Origin: SHZI01 sp040080965
Lineage (GTDB): Bacteria > Pseudomonadota > Gammaproteobacteria > Steroidobacterales > GCA-2729495
Length of the DNA stretch: 64,000 nt
Direction of reading: 5' to 3'
Assembly (NCBI GenBank): GCA_040080965.1
Contig: JBEBHH010000007.1
Coordinates: 59,763-123,762, forward strand
The notes beneath the pieces were generated by a model. It had not been told where the DNA came from. It was given only the letters and a program-made list of their open reading frames with translations, and made no database searches. Positions 35,765 through 47,924 of this stretch are shown here, one piece after another. Position numbers and translations under genes: made by a program. How positions within the stretch are numbered: the stretch's first letter is position 1; each line of letters starts with the position of its first letter.

Positions 35765-36502
35765 TCAGGCGCTGCGCCGGCGGCGCGCCACGCCCAGGAG
35801 GCCCAGCGCTGAACCGAAGAGCCAGACAGCGGCCGGCACCGGCACGACCGGGTTCACGGGGATCAGCGTGTTGATCTCGAGGATCAGCTTCTTCTCGATG
35901 TAGGCGTACTCGGATCCCGCGGTGCTGTCGGACGTGAAGGCGGACAGCTGGTTCTGGATGGTCAGCGTGATGTTGTTGGCCAGCTGGTTGAGCGCCGAGG
36001 CCGGGGAAATGTTCGCGGACATGGACCACTGCTGGTTGCCGCCGGAGCTTCCGTAGAAGTCCACGGAGTCGGTGGCGAGTACCGTGGGCTCGACGGCGTT
36101 GAGCCCGAAGGCGCTCAGGTAAAGATCGCCGTGGACCTCGCCGCCGGCGTAGTTCACTTCGTAGTCACCCTCCTCGTAAGCGAGGATGTTCGCGATCTCG
36201 TTGTTCGGGTTGACGGTGTAGATCTGGCTGAAGACGAAGGTGCCATCCACGAAGTCCGTGTTGCCGAAGGGCGAGTGGAGCGCGACACCGTCGGTGGACT
36301 GGGCCCGGAACACATTGGGCGTGAAGTACGCGTCGTCGCCAGAGAACTGGGGCTGACCGTACAGCGACACGGCAGTCTGGGCATCGTCGTACTCGAAGCA
36401 GAGGTTGGGACCGCAGTACGTCAGAACCGTCGCGCTGGCGGGCAGTGCGAAGATCGGCGCGATGCCGGCCGCAGCGATGATGGCGAGAGTTCTTGAGCGC
36501 AT
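35765..36502 (-). CDS. VPLPA/PEP-CTERM surface protein, copy 1
   Basis: 245 residues: signal peptide ending PASA, a Cys-containing motif TYCGPNLCFEYDDAQ at the mature N-terminus, a body of unknown fold, then VPVPAAVWLFGSALGLLG followed by ARRRR, the VPLPA-CTERM class of exosortase sorting tails. Such tails are cleaved by exosortase and the protein is delivered to the cell surface or matrix. Function unknown. About half the residues match the next gene on this strand, so the two are tandem duplicates. No exosortase gene is in the window. Confidence 0.8.
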   Translation of the reverse strand: MRSRTLAIIAAAGIAPIFALPASATVLTYCGPNLCFEYDDAQTAVSLYGQPQFSGDDAYFTPNVFRAQSTDGVALHSPFGNTDFVDGTFVFSQIYTVNPNNEIANILAYEEGDYEVNYAGGEVHGDLYLSAFGLNAVEPTVLATDSVDFYGSSGGNQQWSMSANISPASALNQLANNITLTIQNQLSAFTSDSTAGSEYAYIEKKLILEINTLIPVNPVVPVPAAVWLFGSALGLLGVARRRRSA

Positions 36503-36669
36503 TGTTGATACCCGCGTTCTGTTTGTTATGTGCCGAAGCTTAATGAAGTCTCTTTATTGAGGCTGATATTAGTAGCGCAATCCCGGGCAAGGCAAACTGT
36601 TTCTGGTCGCTTTCAGCCGTTGCTCTACATAATCCCGAAGTCAGTTACGGAGGCCGTTGCGGACCGTGA

Positions 36670-37389
36670 TCAGGCAGCCATGCGGCGGCGGGCGAAGCCC
36701 AGCAGCCCCAAGGCCGACCCCATGAGCCAGGCAGCGGCGGGCACCGGCACCACCGTCGTGATGTCCAGCACCAGCTTCTTTTCGATCCAGGCGAGTTCGG
36801 AGCCCGGCGTTGAATTGGACGTGAAGGCGGCCAGGGTGTTCTGGATGGTCACCGTCATGTTGTTGGCCAGCTGGGTGAGAGTGGCAGCAGGCGTCAGCCC
36901 GGCGGTCATGGACCACAGCTGGATGCCGCCGGACGAGCCGAGGTTGTCGACCGCGTCGGTATCGATGATGCTCGACTCCAGCAGGTTGTTCAGGCCCCTG
37001 GCGCGCAGGTACAGGTCGCCGTGAGTTTCGCCAGCGGCATAGTTGATTTCGTAGTCGCCCTCTTCGTAGGCCACGATGCTGGCGATCTCGTTCGACGGGA
37101 CCACCGAGTAAACCTTGCTGAATACCCACGTGGCGTCCACGACGTCCGTGTTGGTGCCGCTGTGGATGCCGACACCATCAGCAGAACGCGCCTCGAAGAC
37201 AGTCGGCGTGAAGTACGCGCTGTCACCAACAAATGAGGGGAGGCCGAACCAGGCAACAGCGGCCTGGGCATTGTCGTACTGGTAGCAGACGTTCGGCCCG
37301 CAGTAGGTGACGGTCACCGCGCTGGCCGGTAGCGAAACGATGCTGGCTGCAATGGCTGCAAGCCCGCCGAGTACCTTCGTGCCTCGCAT
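36670..37389 (-). CDS. VPLPA/PEP-CTERM surface protein, copy 2
   Basis: 239 residues, a paralogue of copy 1: signal peptide ending PASA, TYCGPNVCYQYDNAQAAV, shared blocks (EEGDYEINYAAGETHGDLYLRARGLN, of which only short pieces are exact matches) and the tail VPVPAAAWLMGSALGLLG with ARRR. Start ATG 37389; an upstream 17-residue extension is rejected because the signal peptide begins at MRGTKVLGGL. The two copies are separated by 167 bp, each probably with its own promoter. Confidence 0.8.
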   Translation of the reverse strand: MRGTKVLGGLAAIAASIVSLPASAVTVTYCGPNVCYQYDNAQAAVAWFGLPSFVGDSAYFTPTVFEARSADGVGIHSGTNTDVVDATWVFSKVYSVVPSNEIASIVAYEEGDYEINYAAGETHGDLYLRARGLNNLLESSIIDTDAVDNLGSSGGIQLWSMTAGLTPAATLTQLANNMTVTIQNTLAAFTSNSTPGSELAWIEKKLVLDITTVVPVPAAAWLMGSALGLLGFARRRMAA

Positions 37390-37704
37390 TAGCTGAAACT
37401 CCCCCGCTGGACTCGTCTTTTCATCGTTGGCTGCTTTCACAGCAGGGCGGTGATCCGGTGTCCAGACTCCGCCTCTTGATGGGGAATCTAGACCCCCTGC
37501 CGCGGGAAAGCAATGGGCTTAACGGCCCCTGCCAGGCGGGCTAAGCCCCTGTCACAAAAAGGAAACCGAGTAGACATAATCCCGCGGGCCGGCACCGGTG
37601 GGACGGCCCGGAAACCGCCCGGGAGCGCCGCTTCCTGATCAGCCACTTACGGGCCTCCGTTAAGGCAGTCTTTGAGCGTGGAGGCCTCAGGTATTCTTCG
37701 CTCC
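37390..37704. other. 315-bp intergenic region, divergent promoters
   Basis: Lies between the starts of VPLPA copy 2 (minus) and the CitE-like gene (plus). It contains an inverted repeat GGGCTTA / TAAGCCC (37515-37521 and 37542-37548) and a short GGGG...CCCC palindrome around TCTAGA. No coding frame or recognisable RNA was seen. Confidence 0.5.
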
Positions 37705-38601
37705 ATGAACAACAGCGCCCCTCTCCGGCCCCGCCGGTCCGCCCTCTTCGTCCCGGGAAGCAACCGCCGAGCACTGCAAAAAGCCACTGGACTGCGCACC
37801 GACGTGGTCATTCTCGACCTGGAGGACGCGGTGCTGCCCGAGGCAAAGGCAGGGGCCCGGACCGAGGTCCTGGCCGCCGTTGCCCGCCGGCCCTTCGGCA
37901 ACAGTGAAGTGGTCGTGCGGATCAACGGACTCGACACCGAATGGGGGATGGCCGACCTGCGTGCGGCGGCGGCTAGCGGCGCGGACGGCGTCCTGCTCTC
38001 CAAAGTTGACGCGTCGGCCACCCTGCTTGCCGCCGCCCGCGTGCTCGATGAACTGGGTGCGCCGCCGGCGCTCCGGCTGTGGAGCATGGCGGAAACTCCG
38101 CGGGGCGTGCTCGACGTCGAGTCCGTCACCCGATCGACTCCGCGACTCGGCGTGCTCGTGATGGGCACGGCGGACCTCGGCAAGGCGCTCCGTGTGCCGG
38201 AACAGCCGGGGCGCGCCGGCCTCGTTCCCGCGCTCGCCCACTGCGTTCTCGCGGCCCGCGCCGCCGGTCTTGATATACTCGATGGCGTTTACATGCATCT
38301 CGCTGACCCGGCCGGCTTCAGGGCGGAGTGCATCCAGGGCAGGCATCTCGGCTTCGACGGCAAGACACTGATCCACCCGGGCCAGATCGATGCCTGCAAC
38401 GAGATCTTTGGAGTCTCCGACTCCGAGGCGGCGATCGCCGCCGAACTCATTGCCGCGTGGGAGTCTGCCGCCGCGACGGGGGCCGGCGTGGCGGTGCATG
38501 CGGGCAGGCTGGTGGAGCGGCTGCACGTCGACGACGCGAGGCGGCAGCTGGCACTCCACCAGACAATTCGGCACCACGCGCTTCCGGTTCGACCGGCTTA
38601 G
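37705..38601 (+). CDS. HpcH/HpaI (CitE-like) CoA-ester lyase
   Basis: 298 residues of the CitE/malyl-CoA lyase family: LFVPGSNRRALQKA, ILDLEDAVLPEAK (Mg2+ acidic pair), VVRINGLDT, MAETPRGVLD and GFDGKTLIHPGQID. Possible activities include citramalyl-CoA, beta-methylmalyl-CoA or malyl-CoA cleavage/formation. It heads the methylmalonyl-CoA operon, 11 bp before the mutase, which argues for a role in propionyl/acetyl-CoA ester metabolism or repair rather than citrate fermentation. Start ATG 37705; an upstream TTG (37672) is less likely. Confidence 0.85.
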   Translation: MNNSAPLRPRRSALFVPGSNRRALQKATGLRTDVVILDLEDAVLPEAKAGARTEVLAAVARRPFGNSEVVVRINGLDTEWGMADLRAAAASGADGVLLSKVDASATLLAAARVLDELGAPPALRLWSMAETPRGVLDVESVTRSTPRLGVLVMGTADLGKALRVPEQPGRAGLVPALAHCVLAARAAGLDILDGVYMHLADPAGFRAECIQGRHLGFDGKTLIHPGQIDACNEIFGVSDSEAAIAAELIAAWESAAATGAGVAVHAGRLVERLHVDDARRQLALHQTIRHHALPVRPA

Positions 38602-38612
38602 GTATTTTTGGC

Positions 38613-40766
38613 ATGGCAGATTTCAGCAAACAGACGCGGGCGGACTGGGAGAAGCTCGCTGCCCGCGAGATCAAGGCGCCGGGAACCGACGCCCTGACGT
38701 GGCAAACCCCCGAGGGCATCCCGGTAAAGCCGTTGTACACGGTCGAGGACCTCGCCGGTCTTGCGCATCTGGACACCCTGCCCGGCTTTGCCCCGTTCGT
38801 CCGTGGGCCCCGGGCGACGATGTACGCGGGACGCCCGTGGACGGTCCGGCAGTACGCCGGGTTCTCCACCGCCGAGGAGTCCAACAACTTCTACCGCAGG
38901 AACCTCGCCGCGGGCCAGACCGGCCTGTCGGTCGCCTTCGACCTCCCCACCCACCGCGGCTACGACTCGGACCATCCCCGGGTGGTCGGCGACGTGGGCA
39001 AGGCTGGCGTGGCGATCGACTCCGTCGAAGACATGAAGATCCTGTTCGACGGCATTCCGCTGGACCGGATGTCAGTGTCCATGACCATGAACGGCGCCGT
39101 GCTGCCGGTGATGGCGATGTACATCGTTGCTGCCGAGGAGCAGGGCGTCCCCGCAGCCAGGCTGAACGGGACCCTGCAGAACGACATCCTCAAGGAATTC
39201 ATGGTCCGGAACACCTATATCTATCCCCCGGGACCCTCCATGCGGATCGTCGCCGACATCATCGGCTACACCGCGAGAAACATGCCCAAGTTCAATTCCA
39301 TTTCCATTTCCGGCTATCACATGCAGGAAGCCGGCGCGACTTGCGTGCAGGAGCTCGGATACACCCTGGCGGACGGCATCGAGTACGTCCGGGCGGCGAT
39401 TGCCAGCGGCCTGAAAGTGGATGAATTCGCCCCCCGCCTCTCGTTCTTCTTCGGCATCGGCATGAACCTGTTCATGGAGGTGGCCAAGCTGCGCGCTGCC
39501 CGCCTCCTGTGGGCCGAACTGATGCGCAAGTTCTTCTCCCCGGCGGATGTCCAGTCGCTGATGCTGCGGACGCACTGCCAGACCTCCGGAGTCAGCCTGA
39601 CGAGCCGCGATCCCTACAACAACATCATCCGGACCACGATCGAGGCCCTGGCGGCGGCGCTCGGCGGCACCCAGTCGCTGCACACGAATTCCTTCGACGA
39701 GGCCCTGGCGCTGCCCACGCCATTTTCGGCACACATCGCCCGCAATACGCAGCTGGTGCTGCAGGAAGAGGCGGGCATCACGCGCGTGGTGGATCCGCTG
39801 GCCGGTTCCTACTATGTGGAGAGCCTCACCGCCTCCCTCGCCGCTGAGGCCCGCAAGCTGATCGACGAAGTCGAAGCCCTCGGGGGCATGACCAAGGCCG
39901 TCGAGTCCGGAATGCCGAAACTCCGCATCGAACAGTCGGCGGCCCTCCGCCAGGCGCGCATCGACCGCGGCGAGGAAGTGATCGTCGGGGTCAACAAGTA
40001 CCAGCGGGATGACGAGCCGGACATCGACGTGCTCGACATCGACAACAGCGCCGTCCGCGAGTCTCAGATCCGGCGGCTGGACTCGGTCAGGACCACCCGC
40101 AATGACGCTGCCTGCAAGGCGGCCCTCGGCGCGCTCACGGCCGCTGCCGCTGACAAGTCCGGCAACCTCCTGGACCTCGCGGTTACCGCCGCGCGGGCCC
40201 GGGCCACCGTCGGCGAAATCTCCGATGCCCTCGAGAAGGTCTACGGCCGGCACCGCGCCGTCATCCATTCGATCAGCGGCGTCTATGGCTCTGCCTATGC
40301 GGGCGACGCCCAGTTCGCCGGGATCCAGGCCGACGTCGAGGCGTTCGCGCGGGACGAGGGCCGGCGGCCGCGCATGCTGGTAGTCAAGCTGGGCCAGGAC
40401 GGCCACGACCGCGGCGCCAAGGTCATCGCCACCGCCTTTGCCGACATCGGTTTCGACGTGGACATCGGGCCACTGTTCCAGACACCCGGGGAGGCGGCGC
40501 GCCACGCCGTCGAGAATGACGTGCACGTGGTCGGCGTTTCGTCCCAGGCCGCCGGGCACAAGACGCTGGTGCCGCAGATCATCGCTGAACTCCGGGCCCA
40601 GGGAGCCGGCGACGTGCTGGTCGTCTGCGGCGGCGTCATCCCGCCCCAGGACCATGCCATGCTGAAGGCCGCAGGCGTTGCGGCCATCTACGGGCCCGGC
40701 ACGCACATTCCCAAGGCCGCAGGCGAGGTTCTGCGGCTGATTCGCAACCGCCGCAAGGCGGCCTGA
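38613..40766 (+). CDS. scpA: Methylmalonyl-CoA mutase (single-chain)
   Basis: Adenosylcobalamin-dependent isomerisation of (R)-methylmalonyl-CoA to succinyl-CoA. 717 residues, the catalytic and B12 domains on one chain. The CoA-binding TIM-barrel has RPWTVRQYAGFSTAEESN, GLSVAFDLPTHRGYDSD and SISGYHMQEAGA. The B12 domain has the base-off motif DGHDRG (Asp596-Gly601, His598 as lower ligand). Start ATG 38613. Its chaperone gene meaB and the epimerase gene lie downstream in the same operon. Confidence 0.96.
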   Translation: MADFSKQTRADWEKLAAREIKAPGTDALTWQTPEGIPVKPLYTVEDLAGLAHLDTLPGFAPFVRGPRATMYAGRPWTVRQYAGFSTAEESNNFYRRNLAAGQTGLSVAFDLPTHRGYDSDHPRVVGDVGKAGVAIDSVEDMKILFDGIPLDRMSVSMTMNGAVLPVMAMYIVAAEEQGVPAARLNGTLQNDILKEFMVRNTYIYPPGPSMRIVADIIGYTARNMPKFNSISISGYHMQEAGATCVQELGYTLADGIEYVRAAIASGLKVDEFAPRLSFFFGIGMNLFMEVAKLRAARLLWAELMRKFFSPADVQSLMLRTHCQTSGVSLTSRDPYNNIIRTTIEALAAALGGTQSLHTNSFDEALALPTPFSAHIARNTQLVLQEEAGITRVVDPLAGSYYVESLTASLAAEARKLIDEVEALGGMTKAVESGMPKLRIEQSAALRQARIDRGEEVIVGVNKYQRDDEPDIDVLDIDNSAVRESQIRRLDSVRTTRNDAACKAALGALTAAAADKSGNLLDLAVTAARARATVGEISDALEKVYGRHRAVIHSISGVYGSAYAGDAQFAGIQADVEAFARDEGRRPRMLVVKLGQDGHDRGAKVIATAFADIGFDVDIGPLFQTPGEAARHAVENDVHVVGVSSQAAGHKTLVPQIIAELRAQGAGDVLVVCGGVIPPQDHAMLKAAGVAAIYGPGTHIPKAAGEVLRLIRNRRKAA

Positions 40767-40790
40767 TTTTCCGGACAAGGGTCGAATAGC

Positions 40791-42323
<1,533 letters not shown>

Positions 42324-42338
42324 GATCCGTTTCGCTCC

Positions 42339-44324
<1,986 letters not shown>

Positions 44325-44328
44325 GGCC

Positions 44329-45336
44329 GTGGGGGCTGGACCGGTCAGGCAGTCGCCCGGGCAACTCGCGGACGAGCTGCGCGCCGGGGACCGGCGCGCG
44401 CTTGGCAGGGCCATCACGCTGGTCGAATCCAGCCATGCCGATGACCGGGAGCCGGCCAACCGCCTGCTCGAGGCGCTCACCCCGCTGTCCGGGCGCTCTA
44501 TCCGGGTCGGTATTTCCGGCGTTCCCGGGGTCGGCAAGTCCACGTTCATCGAGAGCCTGGGCAACCTGGTGATCGACCAGGGCCACAAGGTCGCCGTGCT
44601 CGCCGTGGACCCGTCGTCCGCACTGTCGGGTGGATCCATCCTGGGCGACAAGACACGCATGGAGACCCTGTCCCGCCGCCTCGAGGCCTTCATCCGTCCG
44701 TCGCCTGCGGGCGGCACGCTGGGCGGCGTCACGCGTCACACCCGGGAAACCCTTCTGCTCGTCGAAGCTGCAGGCTTCGACGTGGTGATCGTCGAGACGG
44801 TCGGCGTGGGCCAGTCCGAGACCGCCGTGGCCGACATGACCGACCTGTTCCTCCTGCTGCTCCTTCCCGGGGGCGGGGACGAGCTCCAGGGCATCAAGCG
44901 CGGCATCGTTGAACTCGCCGACGTGATCGTGGTGAACAAGGCCGACGGCGAAATGACGGCCGCCGCCGAGCGGGCCGCCGCGGACTACCGGAGCGCCCTG
45001 CGCTTCCTCCGGCCCCGGTCCGCGCGCTGGGAGGTGCCCGTCGCCACCTGCTCCGCCCTCGAGGGGCGCGGCATAGACCGGATCTGGTCGCTCATCGGGG
45101 AGTTCCGCACCGCCATGACGGCCAGTGGCGACCTGCAGGCGAACCGCGCGGCCCAGTCGCGCCGGTGGCTGTGGAGCGAAATGGCGGAAAACCTCCTGGC
45201 GCGCCTCCGGGAGGATCCTGCCGTCCGCCAGCGCATCGCCGCGCTCGAGGCGGCAGTCGGTGCAGGCCAGCTGTCGCCGCGGGTGGCCGCGGAGCAGGTC
45301 GTGACGCGGTTCTGGAAGGACGGTAAGGGCAAGTGA
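44329..45336 (+). CDS. meaB: Methylmalonyl-CoA mutase-associated GTPase
   Basis: G3E-family P-loop GTPase that loads adenosylcobalamin into the mutase and protects it from inactivation. 335 residues: P-loop GVPGVGKS (residues 64-71), VDPSSALSGGSILGDKTRM, VETVGVGQSE (switch region) and NKAD. Start GTG 44329, 4 bp after pccA. Its stop overlaps the epimerase start (GTGA). Confidence 0.95.
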   Translation: MGAGPVRQSPGQLADELRAGDRRALGRAITLVESSHADDREPANRLLEALTPLSGRSIRVGISGVPGVGKSTFIESLGNLVIDQGHKVAVLAVDPSSALSGGSILGDKTRMETLSRRLEAFIRPSPAGGTLGGVTRHTRETLLLVEAAGFDVVIVETVGVGQSETAVADMTDLFLLLLLPGGGDELQGIKRGIVELADVIVVNKADGEMTAAAERAAADYRSALRFLRPRSARWEVPVATCSALEGRGIDRIWSLIGEFRTAMTASGDLQANRAAQSRRWLWSEMAENLLARLREDPAVRQRIAALEAAVGAGQLSPRVAAEQVVTRFWKDGKGK

Positions 45337-45737
45337 TCGGACGTCTCAATCATGTGGCCATCGTGGTCCCGGACCTGGCTGCGGCCACGGCGATCTACCG
45401 GGACACACTCGGCGCCCGGGTGTCAGCGCCCCTCGAGTTGCCGGACCACGGCGTCATCACCGTGTTCGTCGAGCTCCCGAACACCAAGATCGAGCTGCTG
45501 CATCCCCTGGGCACCAACTCGCCGATTGCTAAATTCCTGCAAGCCAACCCGGCCGGCGGCATGCACCACGTGTGCTACGAGGTAGAGGACATCCTGGCCG
45601 CCCGCGACCGCCTCAAGGCGGCCGGCGCGCGGGTTCTGGGGGATGGCGAACCGAAGGCGGGCGCCCATGGCAAGCCCGTGCTCTTCCTGCACCCCAAGGA
45701 CTTCTGCGGCACCCTGGTGGAGCTGGAAGAGGTCTGA
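45333..45737 (+). CDS. mce: Methylmalonyl-CoA epimerase
   Basis: Interconverts (S)- and (R)-methylmalonyl-CoA. 134 residues, glyoxalase/VOC fold: LNHVAIVVPDLAAATAIYRD, KIELLHPLG, GGMHHVCYEVEDI and HPKDFCGTLVELEE supply the metal-binding His/Glu and catalytic Glu pair. Start GTG 45333 overlaps meaB by 4 bp. Last gene of the propionyl-CoA operon, 4 bp from the convergent acyltransferase. Confidence 0.94.
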   Translation: MIGRLNHVAIVVPDLAAATAIYRDTLGARVSAPLELPDHGVITVFVELPNTKIELLHPLGTNSPIAKFLQANPAGGMHHVCYEVEDILAARDRLKAAGARVLGDGEPKAGAHGKPVLFLHPKDFCGTLVELEEV

Positions 45738-45741
45738 CCGG

Positions 45742-46512
45742 TTACCGGGCCGGCTTCCCGGCCACGGCCGCCTCGACCTCGGCTACGAGCGTTGCCATCC
45801 GGGCCTCCAGCTCGCGGCGGATGGGGCCCAGGTCGTCCGTGCTCGCACCCGGGGGCACCCGGAACGGCTCGGCGACGGCGACTGCCACCTTCGCAAAGGG
45901 CAGTGGCAGGATGAAGCGGTCCCAGCTGTTCCACCGGATGCAGGGCCGGGCTGCGTAGGCCACCAGGATGATCGGCGCCTTCGTCATCCGCGCCAGCATG
46001 ATGGTGCCGGGCTTGAACTCGTGAAGTGGCCCCGTGGGGCCGTCCGGCGTGATGACCAGCGACGTCTTCTGCGTGACCAGCACATCAAACATGTCCTTGA
46101 GGGCCTGGCCGGCCGAGCGCTTGGACGAGCCCCGCAGCACGCCCGCACCCCAGCGCCGGATGATGGCGGCAGGCACCTCGCCACTGACGGATGGGCTCGT
46201 CAGGAAGCTCACCTTGAAGCCATCCCGGGCGCGGGTGAGCAGGTAGCGGGCGCAGAAAATCTGCATCTGGTGCCAATAGGAGAGGATCGCCGCCGTGCCG
46301 TCGGCCTGGAGGCGATCCAGGTGCTCGGCCCCGCGCACCGGGGCAAAGCGGCAGGTCATCGCCAGCAGCGCCAGGATGCCCCGGGCGAGGAAGATGATGA
46401 CCGCGTACCAGGCCCGGCGGCCGGCCGACATCTCCCGCTTCGACGACTTGGGCAGCCCGGTGGGCCGCGTGCGCTTGGCGCGCTGGCTGGCTGCGTAGGG
46501 TTGCTCGGTCAC
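45742..46512 (-). CDS. DUF374 lysophospholipid acyltransferase-family protein
   Basis: 256 residues. A membrane segment near residue 40 (AWYAVIIFLARGILALLA) precedes a PlsC-like acyltransferase domain of the DUF374 type: YWHQMQIFC, LTSPSVSGEVPAAIIRRWG, RGSSKRSAGQAL and VITPDGPTGPLHEFKPG. These are thought to acylate lipids at the inner membrane; the substrate is unknown. Start GTG 46512. Divergent from the P450 gene with 20 bp between starts, so the promoters must overlap, and convergent with mce. Confidence 0.85.
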   Translation of the reverse strand: MTEQPYAASQRAKRTRPTGLPKSSKREMSAGRRAWYAVIIFLARGILALLAMTCRFAPVRGAEHLDRLQADGTAAILSYWHQMQIFCARYLLTRARDGFKVSFLTSPSVSGEVPAAIIRRWGAGVLRGSSKRSAGQALKDMFDVLVTQKTSLVITPDGPTGPLHEFKPGTIMLARMTKAPIILVAYAARPCIRWNSWDRFILPLPFAKVAVAVAEPFRVPPGASTDDLGPIRRELEARMATLVAEVEAAVAGKPAR

Positions 46513-46532
46513 GGTTGCTAGAATACCCGCCC

Positions 46533-47924
46533 ATGCGCTCCGGCGAGAACGATTCCACGGGTCCCATCCACGACACTGTCAGGCCGGCTGGCCTGCCGGC
46601 GGGGCCCGATGAGCTGCACACCATCGGGCCGGACCAGCAGACCTTCGATGCCCTGGCACGGTGGGTCCCCGAGCACGGGGAACTCTTCGCCGTGCAGTCG
46701 AAGGACCGGCGGGACGCTAGCTTCGTCGTGAGCAGTCCCGAGTTCATCAAGCAGATCCTGCTGACCAACCACGAGAACTACGTAAAGGGCGTCGGCTTCG
46801 AGCGGGTCAAGATGCTGCTGGGCAACGGCATCATCGTGAGTGACGGCGAGGAGTGGCGTCGCCAGCGCACGATGATGCAGCCCGGCTTCAGCCGGGCGAA
46901 CGTGGCGCGCCTTTCCGGGCCCATGCGGGCCATGAACATCGCCCTGCGCGAGCCCTGGTCCACGCTCGCTGACCGCGGCGGGCCCATCGACATCACCACC
47001 GCCATGAGCCAGCTCGGCCTCGAGGTGATCCTGCGCTCGATCTTCAGCAGCGACCTCGACGCGATCATGAACCGGGAGGGCGCGAACCCGTTCGCCTTCC
47101 TTGCCGAGGACACGACCCGCGACCTGCAGACGGCGGTGCGCTTCCGCAACCTGGCCCGCGTCATCCTGGGTGTCGTGGCGGAACGCCGGAAGACGGGTGG
47201 ACGCCCGTTCGACTTCCTGTCACTGCTGATGGACGCCCGGGACCGCAAGTCGGGGGAAGGCATGACGGACAAGGAACTCCTGGACGAGATCAACACGCTG
47301 ATCATCGCCGGCCATGAAACCTCCGCCGGCACCCTGAACTGGACCTGGTACCTGCTAAGCCGGCACCCCGACGTGGAGGCGCGCCTGCTGGCGGAACTTG
47401 CCGCGATGACGCCGGGAGATGGCTTCAGCTTCGATCAGTTGATGGAACTCAATTACGCTTCCTGCGTACTGAAGGAGACGCTCCGCCTCTACCCGCCGGT
47501 CTGGCTGTTCTCCCGGCGCGCACTGAAGGACGACCACCTGGGGGACGTGCGGATCCCGGCCGGCGCCCATATCTTCATCGCGCCCTACTTCCTGCACCGG
47601 CGCCCTGAACTGTGGCCCGACCCGGAGCGCTTCGACCCGGACCGCTTCGACGAGGCCCGGTCGCCGCCCGTGGACCGCTACGCCTTCATCCCCTTCTCGG
47701 CCGGAGCACGCCGCTGCATCGGCGAGTACTTCTCGTTCGTCGAGATGCAGATGCACCTGGCGCTGCTCGCGCCGCGCTTCGCCACGGGGCTCACAGCCGG
47801 CGCGCCGGCCGCGGAGCTCGAGCCGGCCGTGAACCTGCGCACCCGCCACAGCATCCACCTGACACTCCGGCACCGGAGTGCCGCCCAATCCCACGATCAC
47901 GGACCCAAGATCACGAACCCATGA
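46533..47924 (+). CDS. Cytochrome P450
   Basis: Heme-thiolate monooxygenase, 463 residues, no membrane anchor. I-helix AGHETSAGTLNWTWYLLS, ExxR in KETLRLYPP, heme loop FSAGARRCIGEYF (ligand Cys395). The family is similar to bacterial fatty-acid-hydroxylating P450s (CYP102/CYP4-like clan), but subfamily cannot be fixed. Start ATG 46533; TTG 46515 would add six residues. It is translationally coupled (ATGA) to an acyl-AMP ligase-ACP gene, suggesting it acts on an ACP-bound acyl chain. Redox partners are not in the window. Confidence 0.92.
   Translation: MRSGENDSTGPIHDTVRPAGLPAGPDELHTIGPDQQTFDALARWVPEHGELFAVQSKDRRDASFVVSSPEFIKQILLTNHENYVKGVGFERVKMLLGNGIIVSDGEEWRRQRTMMQPGFSRANVARLSGPMRAMNIALREPWSTLADRGGPIDITTAMSQLGLEVILRSIFSSDLDAIMNREGANPFAFLAEDTTRDLQTAVRFRNLARVILGVVAERRKTGGRPFDFLSLLMDARDRKSGEGMTDKELLDEINTLIIAGHETSAGTLNWTWYLLSRHPDVEARLLAELAAMTPGDGFSFDQLMELNYASCVLKETLRLYPPVWLFSRRALKDDHLGDVRIPAGAHIFIAPYFLHRRPELWPDPERFDPDRFDEARSPPVDRYAFIPFSAGARRCIGEYFSFVEMQMHLALLAPRFATGLTAGAPAAELEPAVNLRTRHSIHLTLRHRSAAQSHDHGPKITNP

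Noticed and set aside
37390..37704. Sigma-54 promoter for the VPLPA-CTERM gene
   Set aside because: A TGGCA element is present on the minus strand, but the -12 GC and the spacing do not match the consensus.
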